From Candidatus Fermentithermobacillaceae bacterium (GTDB lineage: Bacteria > Bacillota > Sulfobacillia > Fermentithermobacillales > DUSS01), in the NCBI GenBank assembly GCA_012842495.1, contig DUSS01000004.1, positions 210,508-274,507 on the forward strand: 64,000 nt of DNA. Direction: 5' to 3'. Both the position numbers and the translations under genes were made by a program. Positions within the stretch are counted from its first letter, which is position 1, and every line of letters starts with the position of its first letter. Positions 52,159-62,173 of the stretch are shown here, in pieces. Below the pieces are notes generated by a model, which saw only the letters and a program-made list of their open reading frames with translations, was not told the origin of the DNA and made no database searches.

Positions 52159-53013
52159 TTAAACCTGAAGCCTCAAACTTTTAAGCATCGTGACGTTTTC
52201 TTGGTCGTCCTCCGGGAAATCCTGCGGGGTTTCCAGAATCCCGGGGATACCGGGGGGTAGAAGAGCCGAACCAAGTATAGCCTTAAACCCCTCGACGCCG
52301 ATTTTACCTCTGCCGATGTGCTCGTGCCTGTCCAGGCGCGACCCGCACTCTCCTTTGGAATCGTTCATATGGATGACGCCGAGTCTAGCCAGGCCGATAC
52401 ACCGGTCGAACTCCCTCAACGTAGCTTCCACCGCGCGATCCGAGGCCAGATCATACCCGGCGGCAAACGCGTGGCACGTATCAAGGCAAGCTCCTACCCG
52501 GTCCGCCGGTAGGTTCTCCAGCATCGCACCGATGACTTCAAACCTCCATCCGATCTCTCTGCCCTGCCCAGCCGTGTTCTCCAGGAGGATCTTAACCGGG
52601 CCGTGGTAGGCATCGAGAGCATCCTGGATGCTCCCGGTCACCCTCGCAATAGCTTGGGGGGATTCAGGCTCCTCGCCGGGAGCAAGGTGCCCAAGATGCG
52701 TGACCAGGTACTTCGCACCCAGCGCCTCACTTCTACCGAGATCCTCTATCAGAATCTCGACGGAGGCCAGACGTTTTTCCCGGTCGGCGGACGCAAGGTT
52801 GAGGAAATAGGGGACGTGGACTACCAGGGGCCACATGGCGTAGCGGTCGAACATCTCCTTCATTTTTTCGATGTCCCTGGAGTTGAGGGCGGAAGCTTTA
52901 CCTCCCCGAGGGCTTCTGGAGAAAATCTGAACCGTCTCGCAGCCCAGACGCTCCGCCCTCTGAGCCATGGCCTCCATTCCGCCTTGGATCGATACGTGAA
53001 TACCTATTTTCAT
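52159..53013 (-). CDS. nfo: Endonuclease IV (AP endonuclease)
   Basis: Zinc-dependent TIM-barrel enzyme of 284 residues that cuts DNA at abasic sites in base-excision repair. Zinc-ligand motifs are all present: VVHVPYFLNLAS, THLGHL, LLENTAGQG, VGACLDTCHAFAAGYD, GVIHMNDSKGECGSRLDRHEHIG (in part). It begins 47 bases downstream of pnp and may be the last gene of that long operon. The start at 53013 has no strong ribosome site. Confidence 0.95.
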   Translation of the reverse strand: MKIGIHVSIQGGMEAMAQRAERLGCETVQIFSRSPRGGKASALNSRDIEKMKEMFDRYAMWPLVVHVPYFLNLASADREKRLASVEILIEDLGRSEALGAKYLVTHLGHLAPGEEPESPQAIARVTGSIQDALDAYHGPVKILLENTAGQGREIGWRFEVIGAMLENLPADRVGACLDTCHAFAAGYDLASDRAVEATLREFDRCIGLARLGVIHMNDSKGECGSRLDRHEHIGRGKIGVEGFKAILGSALLPPGIPGILETPQDFPEDDQENVTMLKSLRLQV

Positions 53014-53060
53014 GGTGCTCTGCAGGTCCCCGCTTCAACGGCGGTACACCCTCACCCTGT

Positions 53061-55250
53061 TCACCGTCGTTTCCCAGGGCCTCCCTTCTCGAAAGCTTGC
53101 CTGGCCGCTTTGGTCCGGTCCGGGTAGGACTTCCTATCCCCTTTCGGCCCGGAGTCACGACCTGAGACCTCCCTGAGAGCCGCTTTTCTGGACAGGTTCA
53201 CCCGTCCCAGATGGTCGATCTCTGTCACCTTCACCAGCACTTCGTCCCCTACGTTGAGCACGTCCTCGACACGTCTGACGTGATCCTCGGAGATCTCGCC
53301 GATCCGTACCAATCCCTCCTTGCCGGGAAGGACCTCGACGAAAGCGCCGAACGGAGTGACTCTGGACACCCTGCCCAGATAGGTTCGGCCCACTTCAACG
53401 TCCTGGGTGAGTCCCAGGATAATGTCCCTTGCACGCCGGCCCGAAGCTTCGTCCTGAGCCGCTATGAACACCCGCCCGTCCTGCTGGATGTCGATTTTAG
53501 CTCCGGTCTCGCTGATGATCTTGTTTATGGTCTTACCTCCGGGCCCGATGATGTCCCTTATCTTGTCCGGGTCCACTTCCATAACCAAAATCCGCGGAGC
53601 GTAGGGCGAAAGCTCGGACCTCGGCGCCGGGATAGCTTCTCTCATCTTTTCAAGAATGAAGAGTCGGGCTGCCTTTGCCCTTTCCAGGGCGATTTCCAGG
53701 ACCTCCCTGGGAATCCCGGATATCTTTATGTCCATCTGGAGGGCGGTTATCCCGTCGTTGGTCCCGGCTACCTTAAAGTCCATGTCTCCCATGGCATCTT
53801 CCATGCCCTGGATGTCCGTGAGGACTACGGGAGACTTTTCATCGTAAATCAAGCCCATAGCGATGCCAGCCACCGGTGCCTTTAACGGAACCCCGGCGTC
53901 CATCAAGGCCAGCGTGGAACCGCAAACCGAGGCCATCGATGTAGAACCGTTGGACTCGAGCACTTCGGAAACCACCCTAATGGTGTAGGGGAACTCCTCT
54001 TCCCCAGGGATCACCGGTCGAAGAGCTCGCTCGGCCAGAGCCCCGTGGCCAATTTCCCTGCGGCCCGGCCCCCGCATGGGCCTGGCTTCACCGGTGCTGA
54101 AAGGCGGGAAGTTGTAATGGTGGATGTAACGTTTGAATTCCTCGATTCCCGTGGTGTCCAGTTCCTGGACGTCCCCGGTAGCGCCCAAAGTTACCGCGCT
54201 CATGACCTGGGTTTGGCCCCGCGTGAATAGAGCTGAACCGTGCACCCTGGGGAGCAAACCTACCTCGCACGTAATCGGCCTTATCTCGTCGGGACCCCGG
54301 CCGTCGGGCCTCATCCGAGTTTCGAGGATCAGGGACCTGACTTCGGCTTTGAGGACGTCGTGGAAACCTTCGATTATTTCCTGAGTCCGGTCGGGAAACT
54401 CTTCCTCAAGCTCCCCAGTTACCTCCAGGAGGAGCTCATCGATGGCCGCCTCTCGCGAAAGCTTCTCTTTTACCTTGAGAGCTTCCCTGATCTTCGGGAC
54501 GGCGATCTCTTTTACCCGCTCCAGAACGTCGTTACCTACGGAGAAGATGACGGGCTCGACCTTGGGTTTACCTATCTCCTTCACTATCCGCTCCTGAAAC
54601 TCGACGAGCTCCTTGATGACGGTGTGGCCTGCCATTATGGCATCGATTATGATATTTTCGGGAACCTGGTTCGCACCGGCTTCCACCATTAAGATGGCAT
54701 CGCGCGTGCCGGCCACGGTGAGGGCCAGATCGGACGCTTCCATTTGCTCTACATTGGGGTTGATCACGATTTCCCCGTTGACGAGACCGACTTCTACGGC
54801 CCCAATAGGACCGTTAAAGGGAATGTCCGACACAGATAAGGCTGCTGAAGCACCGATCATACCGGCGATTTCGGGAGAATTGTTGTGGTCGATGGATACG
54901 GGCAGGATCACAATCTGGACTTCGTTCCGGAAACCCTTGGGAAACAGCGGCCTTATAGGCCTGTCGGTAACCCGCGCCTGCAGGATCGCCTTTTCCGGAG
55001 GCCTGCCCTCCCGCCGCCCCCAGCTTCCCGGAATCCGTCCCACCGCGTACAACCTTTCTTCCACGTCCACCGTAAGGGGGAAGAAGTCCACGCCTTCCTT
55101 GGGTTCCTTGGACATGACGGCCGTGACGAGTACGGCGGTGTCCCCGTAACGCACCATCACCGAACCGTTCGCTTGCTTGGCGAATTTGCCGAACTCCAGG
55201 ACCAGTGGACGACCGCCCAGCAAGAACTCATATTTCTTGTACTCGCTCAA
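53061..55250 (-). CDS. pnp: Polyribonucleotide nucleotidyltransferase (PNPase)
   Basis: Phosphorolytic 3'-5' exoribonuclease, 729 residues. Order: RNase PH domain 1 ([19 protein letters not shown]), a helical domain, RNase PH domain 2 ([30 protein letters not shown], in part), KH ([23 protein letters not shown]) and S1 ([23 protein letters not shown]). The TTG start is seven bases after GAGGGTG. It follows rpsO by 19 bases, the near-universal arrangement. Confidence 0.97.
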   Translation of the reverse strand: MSEYKKYEFLLGGRPLVLEFGKFAKQANGSVMVRYGDTAVLVTAVMSKEPKEGVDFFPLTVDVEERLYAVGRIPGSWGRREGRPPEKAILQARVTDRPIRPLFPKGFRNEVQIVILPVSIDHNNSPEIAGMIGASAALSVSDIPFNGPIGAVEVGLVNGEIVINPNVEQMEASDLALTVAGTRDAILMVEAGANQVPENIIIDAIMAGHTVIKELVEFQERIVKEIGKPKVEPVIFSVGNDVLERVKEIAVPKIREALKVKEKLSREAAIDELLLEVTGELEEEFPDRTQEIIEGFHDVLKAEVRSLILETRMRPDGRGPDEIRPITCEVGLLPRVHGSALFTRGQTQVMSAVTLGATGDVQELDTTGIEEFKRYIHHYNFPPFSTGEARPMRGPGRREIGHGALAERALRPVIPGEEEFPYTIRVVSEVLESNGSTSMASVCGSTLALMDAGVPLKAPVAGIAMGLIYDEKSPVVLTDIQGMEDAMGDMDFKVAGTNDGITALQMDIKISGIPREVLEIALERAKAARLFILEKMREAIPAPRSELSPYAPRILVMEVDPDKIRDIIGPGGKTINKIISETGAKIDIQQDGRVFIAAQDEASGRRARDIILGLTQDVEVGRTYLGRVSRVTPFGAFVEVLPGKEGLVRIGEISEDHVRRVEDVLNVGDEVLVKVTEIDHLGRVNLSRKAALREVSGRDSGPKGDRKSYPDRTKAARQAFEKGGPGKRR

Positions 55251-55269
55251 CTAATAACACCCTCTCGTG

Positions 55270-55539
55270 CTAGCCTCGCAGTCCAAGCTTCTCCACGATC
55301 GCGCGGTAACGTTCGGGCTCCTCCCTCGCAAGGTAGTTTAAAAGAGCTCTTCGCTTACCCACCATCTTTAGAAGGCCTCTGCGGCTATGGTGGTCCTTTT
55401 TATGGACCTTGAGATGCTCGGTGAGGTCATCGATCCGCTTGGTCAAAAGCGCGATCTGGACCTCGGGAGAGCCCGTATCCTTTTCGTGGATCCTGTACTG
55501 AGTGATGATGGCCTGCTTTTTGTCGCTTGCCAGAGCCAA
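55270..55539 (-). CDS. rpsO: Ribosomal protein uS15
   Basis: The 30S protein that binds the 16S rRNA three-way junction early in assembly, 89 residues with the normal [16 protein letters not shown] and [14 protein letters not shown] motifs. The TTG at 55537-55539 is eight bases after AGGAGG and gives the usual [13 protein letters not shown] start; the frame extends three codons further to a GTG that overlaps the site. The 95-base gap to ribF shows no obvious S15 leader structure. Confidence 0.96.
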   Translation of the reverse strand: MALASDKKQAIITQYRIHEKDTGSPEVQIALLTKRIDDLTEHLKVHKKDHHSRRGLLKMVGKRRALLNYLAREEPERYRAIVEKLGLRG

Positions 55540-55634
55540 AGAAAACACCTCCTGAGATAGCCAGTCGCTCCAAGCTCAGTCCGCCGCCGGAGGAACAAGC
55601 GTCCGGGCAAGGAGTCTAAACTGCTGATTCTTTT

Positions 55635-56633
55635 TCACCGCTGCGATTCTATCACATCTAAGACGTCCCTGGCGACCTGGTCCCTGAGCTCCTCAGCCGA
55701 CGCGAACTTCTTCTCATCTCTCAGCCGTCTCAAAAACTCCACCCGGAGCTCTCGCCCGTATAAATTCCCAGACCAAGCCGGTATATGCACCTCGAGATGG
55801 AGGCGCCTTTCCCCAAAGGTGGGACAAGTGCCGACGTTGGCGACGGCGGTCCTCCCGGCGAAGGTGGGCCTCGTCCCGGGGTCGGCCAGGGTTGCCTCCC
55901 GGCGGAGATCTGGTCCCAGATCTCGTTCAAGGACTCCCGGGTACACCCGGCATGCGTACACCCCCGGTGCTGGCAGGAGCTTTTGAGGGTGGACATTGAG
56001 GTTCGCCGTGGGAAAGCCAAGCGACCTTCCCCGGCCGTCCCCCTGGACAACCACACCCTCTACGCTATACGGCCGGCCCAGGAACTCCCTGGCTTTTTCC
56101 ACATCTCCTTCGACCAGGGCCTGCCTTATCGCGGTGCTGGAAACGACTTCGCCCCTCCTCACCACCGGTGGTACGATGACCGCCTCAAAACCCAGCTCCT
56201 TTCCGAACTCCACCAGGTGCTGAGCTTTTCCGCTGGCCCGGAAACCGAAGGTGAAATTGAAACCAACCACCACGACGCGGGCCTCCAGTTGCTCCACGAG
56301 AAAAAGCCGGGCGAACTCTCGGGGCTCGGTCCTCATAAGATCCGGGGTGAAAGGAATGACGCGGAGGTAATCTACGCCGAAGGATTCTATAAGCCGCGCC
56401 TTTTCCTCGAGGGGCGTAAGAAGGCTCACAGCTGAACTTTCCGAAACTAATGTGGCGGGATGGGGCTCAAAAGTAACTACCACCGTAACGCCTCCGCAAG
56501 CTCCAGCCCGGCTCCGGGCGACTCGAAAGAGCTCCTGATGACCCAGGTGAATGCCGTCGAAGAACCCGACGCAAGCTACCACCTGCGCCCTTTCGGGAAT
56601 ATCCTCGGTCCAGTACAGCCTTTTCATGGCCAT
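55635..56633 (-). CDS. ribF: Bifunctional riboflavin kinase / FAD synthetase
   Basis: Makes FMN from riboflavin and then FAD, 332 residues. The N-terminal adenylyltransferase has CVGFFDGIHLGHQELF and the STAIRQALVEGDV motif; the C-terminal kinase has VVQGDGRGRSLGFPTANL (residues about 200-220). The kinase region has an unusual insertion of about 20 residues (YPGVLERDLGPDLRREATL) before the GTCPTFGERRLHLEVHI strand. It lies in the standard truB-ribF-rpsO order. Confidence 0.94.
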   Translation of the reverse strand: MAMKRLYWTEDIPERAQVVACVGFFDGIHLGHQELFRVARSRAGACGGVTVVVTFEPHPATLVSESSAVSLLTPLEEKARLIESFGVDYLRVIPFTPDLMRTEPREFARLFLVEQLEARVVVVGFNFTFGFRASGKAQHLVEFGKELGFEAVIVPPVVRRGEVVSSTAIRQALVEGDVEKAREFLGRPYSVEGVVVQGDGRGRSLGFPTANLNVHPQKLLPAPGVYACRVYPGVLERDLGPDLRREATLADPGTRPTFAGRTAVANVGTCPTFGERRLHLEVHIPAWSGNLYGRELRVEFLRRLRDEKKFASAEELRDQVARDVLDVIESQR

Positions 56634-56688
56634 CCAAGCCCTCTTCCGTTATGACTGACATGATTGAGGTTCGACGGTCAAACAAGAT

Positions 56689-57609
56689 TCATGAAGTTAT
56701 AAGAACCTTTTCGTAACGGATCCGGTCGTCTTCAAGGCGCATCAAGGCAACAACTTCTCCGTTCCGGTCCATGAGAAAGAACAATCCCGGATGACCTGAA
56801 CTCGAAAGAACGTTTCGTACCGCACCGGGTATTAGCGACGCTTCCAGAGGGGCTCCGTTCTTAACCGCCTGGATAACATCAGGACCGACCGGGAAAGCCG
56901 GAAATTCCGGAAGACACTTCGTCGGTGGAAGCAGAGCTTCATCGAGCTTACCCGACCTTTTGAGCTGCAGGATCTTTTCCGGGGAATACCCATCTTGTAT
57001 CCGGAACGGACCCGCCCTGGTGCGTTGGAGACGGGATACCGTAGCCCCCGTGCCCGCCAGCTCCCCGAGGCTTTGGGCCAGGGCCCTCACGTACGTACCC
57101 TTGCCTACTCGCAGGTGGAAGGTCGCCCTGGGGCTCACGCCTTCCCTCCACTTGACCAGCGAGAATTCGTACACCATTACCTTCCTGGGTTTCGGTTGGA
57201 CAGTTTCCCCCCTCCTAGCAAGCTCGTAAAGTTTCCTTCCCGAGACTTTTACCGCGGAATACATGGGAGGAACCTGAGTTATCTCGCCGGTCAACAAGGG
57301 AAGCATCCCGAGAACTCGATCTTTCGTCAAGCCCGAGCAGTCTTTGCGGGACACCACCTCGCCCGTCACGTCTCCCGTATCCGTCGTAATTCCGAAGGTG
57401 AACTCCGCTTCGTATTCCTTATCCTTCTCTATCAAGTACTCGGTGAGCTTGCGGCTGGAGCCGAGGGCCAGCGGCAGGACCCCCGTAGCCATGGGGTCCA
57501 GCGTCCCGAGATGGCCCGTCTTCCTTTCGCCCGAAAGCTTCCGGAACCAGACCACGGCGTCATGGGAAGTCATGCCCGCGGGCTTGATTAAGTTAAGAAA
57601 ACCGTTCAT
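56689..57609 (-). CDS. truB: tRNA pseudouridine55 synthase
   Basis: Isomerises U55 in the tRNA T-loop. 306 residues, with the catalytic D38 in TGHLGTLDPMATGVLPLALG (in part), KEYEAEFTFGI, PPMYSAVKVSGRKLYELARRG and the C-terminal PUA-like region. The ATG overlaps the nrnA stop by four bases (ATGA), so the two are translationally coupled. Confidence 0.96.
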   Translation of the reverse strand: MNGFLNLIKPAGMTSHDAVVWFRKLSGERKTGHLGTLDPMATGVLPLALGSSRKLTEYLIEKDKEYEAEFTFGITTDTGDVTGEVVSRKDCSGLTKDRVLGMLPLLTGEITQVPPMYSAVKVSGRKLYELARRGETVQPKPRKVMVYEFSLVKWREGVSPRATFHLRVGKGTYVRALAQSLGELAGTGATVSRLQRTRAGPFRIQDGYSPEKILQLKRSGKLDEALLPPTKCLPEFPAFPVGPDVIQAVKNGAPLEASLIPGAVRNVLSSSGHPGLFFLMDRNGEVVALMRLEDDRIRYEKVLITS

Positions 57610-58607
57610 GCCTTGACCACGAGGTCGGGATTCTGCTCGAGAACTCTGCGGACCTCCTCCAAAACCAGAGTTTTTACTTCGGGAAGGGTTTTACCTTTGA
57701 TGAGCGCTCCTGCCGCCCTCGGATGACCGCCTCCGCCGAACGTTTCCGCAATTCGGCTGGCGTCTACGGCACGCCTGGTCCTGAAGCTGACGTGCACCCC
57801 TTCGTCCGCCTCCCTGAACTGCACCGCCACCATAACTCCCTGAATAGAGCGAGGGTAAGTAATGATCCCCTCCGTGTCCTCAGACGTCGCTGCGACTTTT
57901 TTCATCATTTCTCTGGTCACGGACACGCAGGCGATCTTGCCTCCGGCGTGAATCTCCAGGGTCTGGAGGGCTTCTCCCAGGAGCATGACCGACGAAAGGG
58001 GCTTAGCCTCATAAACCAGTTCGGAGATCTCCTGGGGACGTGCCCCCTTTTCTATTAGGTCGGCAGCCATCCGCAGTGCTCTCGGAGTGGTGTTTTCATA
58101 CCTGAAGCTCCCGGTATCGGTGAGGACGGCCACATATAGGCACACAGCTATCCGGGCGTCAATATTAACTCCGAGTTCTCCAAACAAGTACCAGAGGATT
58201 TCCCCGGTAGCTGCAGCGGAAGGGTCCACCAGCACCGCGTCGCCGAACTTCGTATTGGATACGTGGTGATCTATGTTTACCCAGTACTTTGCCTTTTGAG
58301 CGAAGGGCAGGGCACGCCCGCACCTTTCGGGTTCCCCGCAATCCAGAAAAATAGCTACATCGGCATGAAAGTCAGCGAGACCCAGGTATCCCGTCCTGGT
58401 GAAATGCTCCTGGCCGGGAAGAAAATCGTAGATCACCGGGTGAGGATCGTCGGAAACGATAAGGGCTTGCTTTCCCCATTTCTCTAAGGCAAGCGCCAAC
58501 GCGAGGCTCGAACCCACGCAGTCACCATCGGGTTTTTCGTGTTCCAGGATGACAAACCTCCGGTGCGAAAGGATGAGCTCTCGCGCCCGCGCCAGTCCTT
58601 CCTTCAC
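57606..58607 (-). CDS. nrnA: DHH-family oligoribonuclease / pAp phosphatase
   Basis: NrnA-like enzyme, about 333 residues, that degrades short RNA fragments and 3',5'-pAp. The DHH domain has HEKPDGDCVGSSLALAL, FLDCGEPERCG and NIDHHVSNTKFGD; the DHHA1 domain ends with FGGGGHPRAAGALIKG. GTG 58605-58607 lies ten bases after GGAGG and is preferred; a GTG four codons upstream overlaps the site. It sits between rbfA and truB. Confidence 0.92.
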   Translation of the reverse strand: MKEGLARARELILSHRRFVILEHEKPDGDCVGSSLALALALEKWGKQALIVSDDPHPVIYDFLPGQEHFTRTGYLGLADFHADVAIFLDCGEPERCGRALPFAQKAKYWVNIDHHVSNTKFGDAVLVDPSAAATGEILWYLFGELGVNIDARIAVCLYVAVLTDTGSFRYENTTPRALRMAADLIEKGARPQEISELVYEAKPLSSVMLLGEALQTLEIHAGGKIACVSVTREMMKKVAATSEDTEGIITYPRSIQGVMVAVQFREADEGVHVSFRTRRAVDASRIAETFGGGGHPRAAGALIKGKTLPEVKTLVLEEVRRVLEQNPDLVVKA

Positions 58608-58674
58608 CGACCTGCTCACCTCCGCCCTTCCGGCACCGTCCGCTCATGTCCTGTCCCGAGGGAAAATATCTAGC

Positions 58675-59049
58675 CTACGGAGATGTACTATCGCCCTCCG
58701 ATGCTGGCTTGTCCCCGGAAACCTTCCGAAGGATCTCCGAAACCCTGACGCTGTGTTCGATCCCCTCATCGAGCACGAAGGTGAGTTCCGGAGCCCGTCT
58801 CAAACCGAGGCCCCGGGCTACCTCCGACCTTATGAGACCCTGCGCACTTCTGAGCCCCTCCATCGTAGCTTCCTTTTCCTGCGGCGAACCCAGGATGCTC
58901 ACGTGTACCTTGGCCAGAGAGAGATCTTTCGTCACTTCCACTGCCACTACGCTGACAAATCCGATCCTCGGGTCCTTGATCTTCTCACGAAGCGTCTCCG
59001 AAACTATCTCGCGTATAACGGCAGCTACCCTTTCCTCGCGACCGGGCAT
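58675..59049 (-). CDS. rbfA: Ribosome-binding factor A
   Basis: 30S maturation factor with a KH-like fold, 124 residues: RVAAVIREIVSETLREKIKDPRIGFVSV, then the LSLAKVHVSILG strand and the conserved VARGLGLRRAPELTFVLDEGIEHSVRVSEIL (in part). Lies downstream of the DUF503 gene, as in other Firmicutes. Confidence 0.95.
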   Translation of the reverse strand: MPGREERVAAVIREIVSETLREKIKDPRIGFVSVVAVEVTKDLSLAKVHVSILGSPQEKEATMEGLRSAQGLIRSEVARGLGLRRAPELTFVLDEGIEHSVRVSEILRKVSGDKPASEGDSTSP

Positions 59050-59066
59050 GACCCTTCACCCCTTGC

Positions 59067-59348
59067 TCAGAGGATTTCCACAAGGAGCTCCGATACTTCC
59101 CCATCTACGTTGGACTCAATCCATTCCGCGGCGCTCCGAATGACCTGTTCGGCGTGGGCACGCCGGTTGGATACGCAGGCCAGCCCCAAAGTGGCATGGT
59201 TGTATGTGTCGTTGTCTTCCAGCTCCGCACACGCGACGTTGAACTTCCTCCTCACACGGACCACGAGTCCTCCCAGACGTTGTCTTTTCTCTTTAAGAGA
59301 CTGGACGCCTGGAAGGACTATCTTGAGCACGCAAGTCCCTACTACCAT
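59067..59348 (-). CDS. DUF503 family protein (YlxP-like)
   Basis: A 93-residue protein, MVVGTCVLKIVLPGVQSLKEKRQ at the start and NVACAELEDNDTYNHATLGLACVSN in the middle, both typical of DUF503/YlxP. The biochemical role is unknown; the family always sits near infB and rbfA, suggesting ribosome assembly. GGAGGGG precedes the ATG by ten bases. Confidence 0.92.
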   Translation of the reverse strand: MVVGTCVLKIVLPGVQSLKEKRQRLGGLVVRVRRKFNVACAELEDNDTYNHATLGLACVSNRRAHAEQVIRSAAEWIESNVDGEVSELLVEIL

Positions 59349-59372
59349 GCCACGATCCCCTCCGGACTCTCC

Positions 59373-61709
59373 CTACTCCGGCAGGACCTTCTTAAGGGTA
59401 TAGATTTCTATTACGTCGCCCGGCTTCACGTCCTGGAACCGCTCGAGGCCGATGCCACACTCGTAGCCCGCGGCAACTTCGGAAACGTCGTCCTTGAACC
59501 TCCTGAGAGACGCGATCTTGCCCTCGTAGACGACGGCCCCGTCCCTCAGCAAGCGGGCTCCGTAGTTCCGCGCCACCTTCCCATCGTTGACGTAGCAACC
59601 AGCGACCGTGCCGATTTTCGGAACGTGGAAAGTAGCCCTGACTTCCGCGTGGCCCACAACGACTTCTTCGAGCCTGGGCTTCAAGAGTCCCTTCCTCATG
59701 GCTTCCACGTCGTCGAGGAGATCGTAAATCACGCGGTAGGTTCTGATCTCCACGTTTTCCTCTTCGGCCACTTTTCTCGCGTTGGCATCCGGTCTCACGT
59801 TAAACCCCAGAACCCTAGCGTTCGAAGCCTTTGCCAGCATCACATCGGATTCGATTATGGCGCCGACGCCGGAATGTACTACTTCGAGTTTTGCCGGTCC
59901 TTCATAAGGGCTCCTGAGAGCTTGAAGAATAGCCTCGAGAGACCCCTGAACGTCCGCCTTAACGATGAGCCGGAGCTCCGGCGTCTTTTCTTTTTCCTGA
60001 GCTTCAAGGTCTTCCAGGGTCATATGATGAACCTGAGTGAGCTCCTGGGCTCTTTTCTCCATCTTTCGCTTCTCTGAAATCTCTTTGGCGAGACGCTCAT
60101 CATCGATCACCAGGAATCTGTCCCCCGCTTGAGGCAGTCCTTCGAGGCCGACGATTTCTACTGGCGTAGACGGACCCGCTTTCTTGACCTGCCGGCCCCT
60201 GCCGTCGAACATGGCCCTGATCCGTCCCCATGTCGTATCCGTGATGATGACGTCGCCGGTCTTCAGTACCCCCGACCTCACCAACGCGGTTCCGACGGGA
60301 CCCAGTCCTTTGTCCATCCTGGACTCGATTATGGTTCCTCTCGCCCTTCGCGTGGGATCAGCTTTAAGCTCCTGCATCTCGGCCACCAGGACGATAATTT
60401 CCAGGAGGTCCTTCAAGCCCTGACCGGTCTTGGCAGAGACGGGAACGCAGACCACGTCGCCTCCCCATTCCTCCGGCACGAGGCCAATTTCCGAGAGCTG
60501 CTTCATCACACGCTCCACTTTAGCCCCGGGTTTGTCTATCTTGTTAATGGCCACCACGATCGGCACTTTTGCTGCTTTGGCGTGGTTGGCCGCTTCTATC
60601 GTCTGCGGCATCACGCCGTCGTCGGCCGCCACGACCAAAACCGCAATATCAGTCACCTGGGCACCCCTGGCTCGCATGGCCGTGAAAGCCTCGTGTCCGG
60701 GGGTATCCAGGAATATGATCTTCTTGCCCTCATGGTCTACCACAGAAGCGCCGATGTGCTGCGTGATCCCACCGGCTTCGTGCGCCGTCACATTGGTGTG
60801 CCTGATGGCATCGAGAAGAGACGTTTTCCCGTGGTCTACGTGACCCATTACGGTCACCACAGGCGGCCTGGGCACCGACTTGGCCGGGTCATCCGGTTCC
60901 TCCAGTTCCTGAAGGATCATCTGCTCCACGGGTATCTCCGGCTCTTTGACCGTAACCGAGCAACCGAGCTTTTCCGCTACCGCGGCAGCCAAATCCGCGG
61001 GCACGTTCTGGTTGATGTTTATAAGCCGGCCCATGGACATCAGAACGCGGAGGACGACCGGAACCGGCGCTCCCACCAGCGATGAAAGCTCCCTTACGGG
61101 CATGTCTCCCTGAATCGTAACGCGCCTGGGGCCTCTTACATCGGCCTTCCCTCGAGTTCCGTTTACGCTCTCCTCTCGCTGGCTCCGTGCAGGTGGGCGC
61201 ACGCTGGCGGAAACACTTGTACGGGCGCTTGCGGTAGAAGCGCCACTCGCACCAGGGCTCGCAGTTCGGGTACCAGGCGTCTGAGATCGAGTCGCGCGGG
61301 CCCCCGGTGTCGGAGCAGCAGCTGTCCGGCCGCCGGCGGCCGGAGAAGCTGTGCGGGCGCCAGTCGCAGCAGCGCTGTCTCTCCGTGCATCCACCATTGT
61401 GCCAGAGCCGCCTCGTTGCGGACCGGTCGTTCCAGCACCAACCTGACGACTGGTTGGCCGGACCTCGCCAACTCCTGCCCTGATTGGGGTTGCTTTGAGC
61501 GTATCTGATTCCTTGGAAGGTTTTGCCTGCGACGTTCCCTGAGACGTTGCCTTGATCGTCTTTCGAACTTTATCAGCGACGTCGTCGCTTACTCCGGCCA
61601 TATGGTTTTTAGCTGCAACTCCCAGCGACTTCAATACGTCCAGCACTTTTTTGGAATCCACCGAAAGCTCTTTAGCCAGTTCATATACGCGGATCCTGTT
61701 TTCGGTCAT
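59373..61709 (-). CDS. infB: Translation initiation factor IF-2
   Basis: GTPase that places initiator tRNA on the 30S subunit and promotes subunit joining, 778 residues. An N-terminal IF2N helix motif ([24 protein letters not shown]) is followed by about 130 residues of Ala/Thr/Gly/Arg/Ser-rich low complexity, a second IF2N, then the G domain ([28 protein letters not shown]) and domains II-IV ending in the C-terminal fMet-tRNA-binding part. GGAGG precedes the ATG. Confidence 0.97.
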   Translation of the reverse strand: MTENRIRVYELAKELSVDSKKVLDVLKSLGVAAKNHMAGVSDDVADKVRKTIKATSQGTSQAKPSKESDTLKATPIRAGVGEVRPTSRQVGAGTTGPQRGGSGTMVDARRDSAAATGARTASPAAGGRTAAAPTPGARATRSQTPGTRTASPGASGASTASARTSVSASVRPPARSQREESVNGTRGKADVRGPRRVTIQGDMPVRELSSLVGAPVPVVLRVLMSMGRLININQNVPADLAAAVAEKLGCSVTVKEPEIPVEQMILQELEEPDDPAKSVPRPPVVTVMGHVDHGKTSLLDAIRHTNVTAHEAGGITQHIGASVVDHEGKKIIFLDTPGHEAFTAMRARGAQVTDIAVLVVAADDGVMPQTIEAANHAKAAKVPIVVAINKIDKPGAKVERVMKQLSEIGLVPEEWGGDVVCVPVSAKTGQGLKDLLEIIVLVAEMQELKADPTRRARGTIIESRMDKGLGPVGTALVRSGVLKTGDVIITDTTWGRIRAMFDGRGRQVKKAGPSTPVEIVGLEGLPQAGDRFLVIDDERLAKEISEKRKMEKRAQELTQVHHMTLEDLEAQEKEKTPELRLIVKADVQGSLEAILQALRSPYEGPAKLEVVHSGVGAIIESDVMLAKASNARVLGFNVRPDANARKVAEEENVEIRTYRVIYDLLDDVEAMRKGLLKPRLEEVVVGHAEVRATFHVPKIGTVAGCYVNDGKVARNYGARLLRDGAVVYEGKIASLRRFKDDVSEVAAGYECGIGLERFQDVKPGDVIEIYTLKKVLPE

Positions 61710-61733
61710 GGACTCACCTCCATTCCGCGTTTC

Positions 61734-62018
61734 TCACAATGCGCCGCCCTTCGATTGAATCTCCCTTATCCTGTCCTTGAGCTTTTCAATTACGGCGGAA
61801 CCCGGGGATATGCCGAGGGCCTTCTCCCATCGCCGCGCTCGAGTAGCCTCATCGAGACACTTTTCGTCGGGGCAGATATATGCCCCGCGCCCAGAACGTT
61901 TCCCGGTGGTATCAAGTTCCACAACACCCTCTGGGGTTCTGACCACCCTGACTAACTCACGCTTGGGTCGTACCGTCCTGCAACCAATACAGGTCCTAAG
62001 CGGTATCCTCCTCGGCAC
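61734..62018 (-). CDS. ylxR: YlxR family RNA-binding protein
   Basis: A 94-residue DUF448/YlxR protein with the conserved PLRTCIGCRTVRPKRELVRVVR and GRGAYICPDEKCLDEA. In Firmicutes it lies between nusA and infB, usually followed by the L7Ae-like ylxQ, which is missing here. The GTG start is six bases after AAAGGAGG. The gap to nusA (155 bases) shows no gene. Confidence 0.93.
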   Translation of the reverse strand: MPRRIPLRTCIGCRTVRPKRELVRVVRTPEGVVELDTTGKRSGRGAYICPDEKCLDEATRARRWEKALGISPGSAVIEKLKDRIREIQSKGGAL

Positions 62019-62173
62019 GGTCCCCCTCCTTTCAGTCTGTCAGTCCGGCTCGCCCGACGGGCGCCGTTGTCCGTCATACCGGAGGGCACCCCAGCCTCGA
62101 GAAATCCGAAACCGTCTTGGCCAACTCGCTCCCCGCATAACTTCTAACCTGGCCCGTCAGTTCGACCGGTCAA

